DNA of 44,630 nt from Chitinophagales bacterium (GTDB lineage: Bacteria; Bacteroidota; Bacteroidia; Chitinophagales; UBA2359), in assembly GCA_020629005.1 (NCBI GenBank), contig JAHDEE010000008.1, positions 25,906-70,535 on the forward strand, written 5' to 3'. The notes beneath the pieces are model-generated. The model did not search any database. It was not told where the DNA came from and saw only the letters and a list, made by a program, of their open reading frames with translations. A program made the translations under genes and the position numbers. Position 1 is the first letter of the stretch; each line of letters begins with the position of its first letter. Positions 43,044 to 44,630 of this stretch are shown here, one piece after another.

Positions 43044-44579
43044 ATGAGTTATTCTGAACAGGAGCTGGTGCGACGTGAAGCCTTACAAAGCATCAGGGAT
43101 TTAGGTATCGACCCCTACCCTTCCGAGGAGTTTCGGGTAAATGCTTATTCTGCTGACATTATCAAGAACTTTGACCCCGAAAAACAAAACTATCAGGAGG
43201 TGACACTTGCCGGTCGCCTCATGATGAAACGTATTATGGGCAAGGCCTCTTTCGCGGAAATTCAGGATAAAGATGGCAAGATTCAACTTTATGTCAATCG
43301 AGATGAAATCTGCGGTGAGGATAAGACGCTGTATAATCAGCTTTTTAAGAAACTGCTTGATATTGGTGATTTTATAGGAGTGAAAGGATTTGTATTTCAC
43401 ACTAAGACTGGAGAAACGACTGTGCACGTTAAGGAGCTAGTGCTACTTAGTAAGTGCCTTCGTCCTCTTCCTGTTATCAAGGAGAAAGATGGGACCCTGT
43501 ATGGCAGTTTTACAGATCCGGAGCTTAGGTATCGGCAGCGCTATGTCGACCTAACTGTGAACGCTCATGTACGTGAGACTTTTGTTAAGCGAACAAAAGT
43601 AGTAGCAGCTATGCGAAACTTCATGGCTTCTCGTGGCTACCTGGAGGTAGAAACCCCCATTCTACAGCCTATTTACGGCGGTGCTTCTGCGAGACCCTTT
43701 AAGACGCATCACAATACGCTGGATATGGATTTCTATCTGCGCATTGCCAATGAGCTGTATCTGAAGCGATTGATTGTGGGAGGCTTTGATGGGGTATTCG
43801 AGTTTGCCAAAGATTTTCGAAATGAGGGCATGAGCAGATTCCACAATCCTGAATTTACCATGATGGAGCTGTACGTTGCGTATAAGGACTATTATTGGAT
43901 GATGGATTTTACGGAGGAGATGATGGAGCATGTTGCAATGGAAGTACATGGCACTACTGAATTGCAGGTGGGGGAGAACATTATCAGCTTCAAACGACCC
44001 TGGAAGCGATTCACTATGTATGGGGTGATTGAGCATTTCACCGGGGTGGATGTTTCTCAAATGGACGAGACTGCCTTGCGTGCGGTAGCTAAAGATCAGA
44101 AAGTACCATTGGATCCCACTATGGCGCGTGGCAAGATTATCGACGAGATTTTTAGTGAATGTTGCGAGCATCATTTGATACAGCCAACTTTCATCACAGA
44201 TTATCCGTTGGAGATGTCACCGCTGGCGAAGAAACACAGAAGTCAAGCTGGACTGGTTGAGCGATTCGAGGCTTTCTGTAACAAGAAAGAACTTTGTAAT
44301 GCTTTCAGTGAGTTGAATGATCCGATTGACCAACGTGCAAGGTTTGAAGAGCAAGTTGCTTTGGGAATACGTGGGGATGAGGAAGCAATGATGCTGGATG
44401 AAGATTTTCTCCGAGCACTTGAATACGGAATGCCTCCGACCTGCGGAATTGGAATTGGCATAGATCGGCTTTGCATGGTGATGACAAATTCGCACTCCAT
44501 TCAGGATGTATTGTTGTTTCCTCAGATGAAACCGGAAGTGAAGCAAGAAACAGTAGAGACTGAAGAGAAGTCATCCTAG
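43044..44579 (+). CDS. lysS: Lysyl-tRNA synthetase (class II)
   Basis: A 511-residue class II enzyme that charges tRNA-Lys with lysine. The N-terminal OB-fold anticodon-binding domain covers about residues 50-150 ([20 protein letters not shown]). The catalytic core shows motif 1 around [16 protein letters not shown], motif 2 in [20 protein letters not shown] and motif 3 in [20 protein letters not shown], with the family end [10 protein letters not shown]. Length is close to that of the bacterial enzyme. The ATG at 43044 ([14 protein letters not shown]) is chosen over the upstream in-frame extension because it fits the family start. A short acidic tail ([14 protein letters not shown]) follows. 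The next gene is outside the window. Confidence 0.97.
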   Translation: MSYSEQELVRREALQSIRDLGIDPYPSEEFRVNAYSADIIKNFDPEKQNYQEVTLAGRLMMKRIMGKASFAEIQDKDGKIQLYVNRDEICGEDKTLYNQLFKKLLDIGDFIGVKGFVFHTKTGETTVHVKELVLLSKCLRPLPVIKEKDGTLYGSFTDPELRYRQRYVDLTVNAHVRETFVKRTKVVAAMRNFMASRGYLEVETPILQPIYGGASARPFKTHHNTLDMDFYLRIANELYLKRLIVGGFDGVFEFAKDFRNEGMSRFHNPEFTMMELYVAYKDYYWMMDFTEEMMEHVAMEVHGTTELQVGENIISFKRPWKRFTMYGVIEHFTGVDVSQMDETALRAVAKDQKVPLDPTMARGKIIDEIFSECCEHHLIQPTFITDYPLEMSPLAKKHRSQAGLVERFEAFCNKKELCNAFSELNDPIDQRARFEEQVALGIRGDEEAMMLDEDFLRALEYGMPPTCGIGIGIDRLCMVMTNSHSIQDVLLFPQMKPEVKQETVETEEKSS

Positions 44580-44630
44580 TGCTACGCAAACGAAATTCGC
44601 AGCACCTTTAAGGGCTTCTATTTCTGTCAT

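Overview
The window looks like chromosome from a member of the phylum Bacteroidota, probably a marine Saprospirales-type organism. The phylum call rests on the type IX secretion (T9SS)/gliding genes porV, porU, a porP/sprF homologue and gldJ, on secreted proteins with both T9SS sorting-domain types (A and B), on BatA-like and DUF4199 membrane proteins, a GSCFA protein, and the lack of clear Shine-Dalgarno sequences. The order-level call is an inference from gene content and from the style of the intergenic repeats. I see no rRNA, tRNA, CRISPR array, insertion sequence or prophage; the genes read as vertically inherited core and envelope functions.

Layout. 1-1813 (minus): a DNA-repair pair, a metallo-beta-lactamase-fold exonuclease translationally coupled to an ATP-dependent DNA ligase cut by the window edge; the ligase has an atypical nucleotidyl-transfer motif. 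2191-3666 (plus): di-heme cytochrome c peroxidase with a T9SS sorting tail. 4014-7642 (minus): probable operon BatA-like protein, DUF4199 protein, family 2 glycosyltransferase; the glycosyltransferase stop codon lies inside a 7-bp tandem repeat. 7904-9486 (minus): 3-hydroxyanthranilate dioxygenase and a GSCFA protein. 9900-14581 (plus): a GH3/beta-lactamase fusion and a secreted alpha/beta hydrolase ending in dockerin-like EF hands. 15096-23176: the T9SS cluster, porU-porV leftward and porP/sprF-like plus gldJ rightward from a shared upstream region. 23356-30021 (plus): a four-gene efflux operon (TetR, TolC, adaptor, RND pump) behind a 9-10-9 inverted repeat. 30464-35866 (minus): a 1800-residue secreted protein with SBBP-type, PKD and 13 tandem Cys-containing repeats and a type B sorting domain. 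36467-39319 (plus): uvrA. 39389-42310 (minus): a PorE-like TPR/propeller/OmpA protein with an added SPOR domain. 43044-44579 (plus): lysS.

How the parts relate. The T9SS cluster supplies the sortase PorU, its outer-membrane partner PorV, a PorP/SprF-type protein and GldJ. The peroxidase and the 1800-residue protein carry the C-terminal signals this machinery processes, and the PorE-like protein could tie the system to peptidoglycan. The window therefore contains both secretion components and clients.

The most notable unexplained structure is intergenic. Two divergent copies of a ~197-bp element (3762-3958 and 30061-30256) keep the same length and the same offsets between conserved blocks, while the segment between the blocks forms different hairpins. 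A third, unrelated structured element (14745-15014) ends in a bidirectional terminator. All three lie between convergent gene ends.
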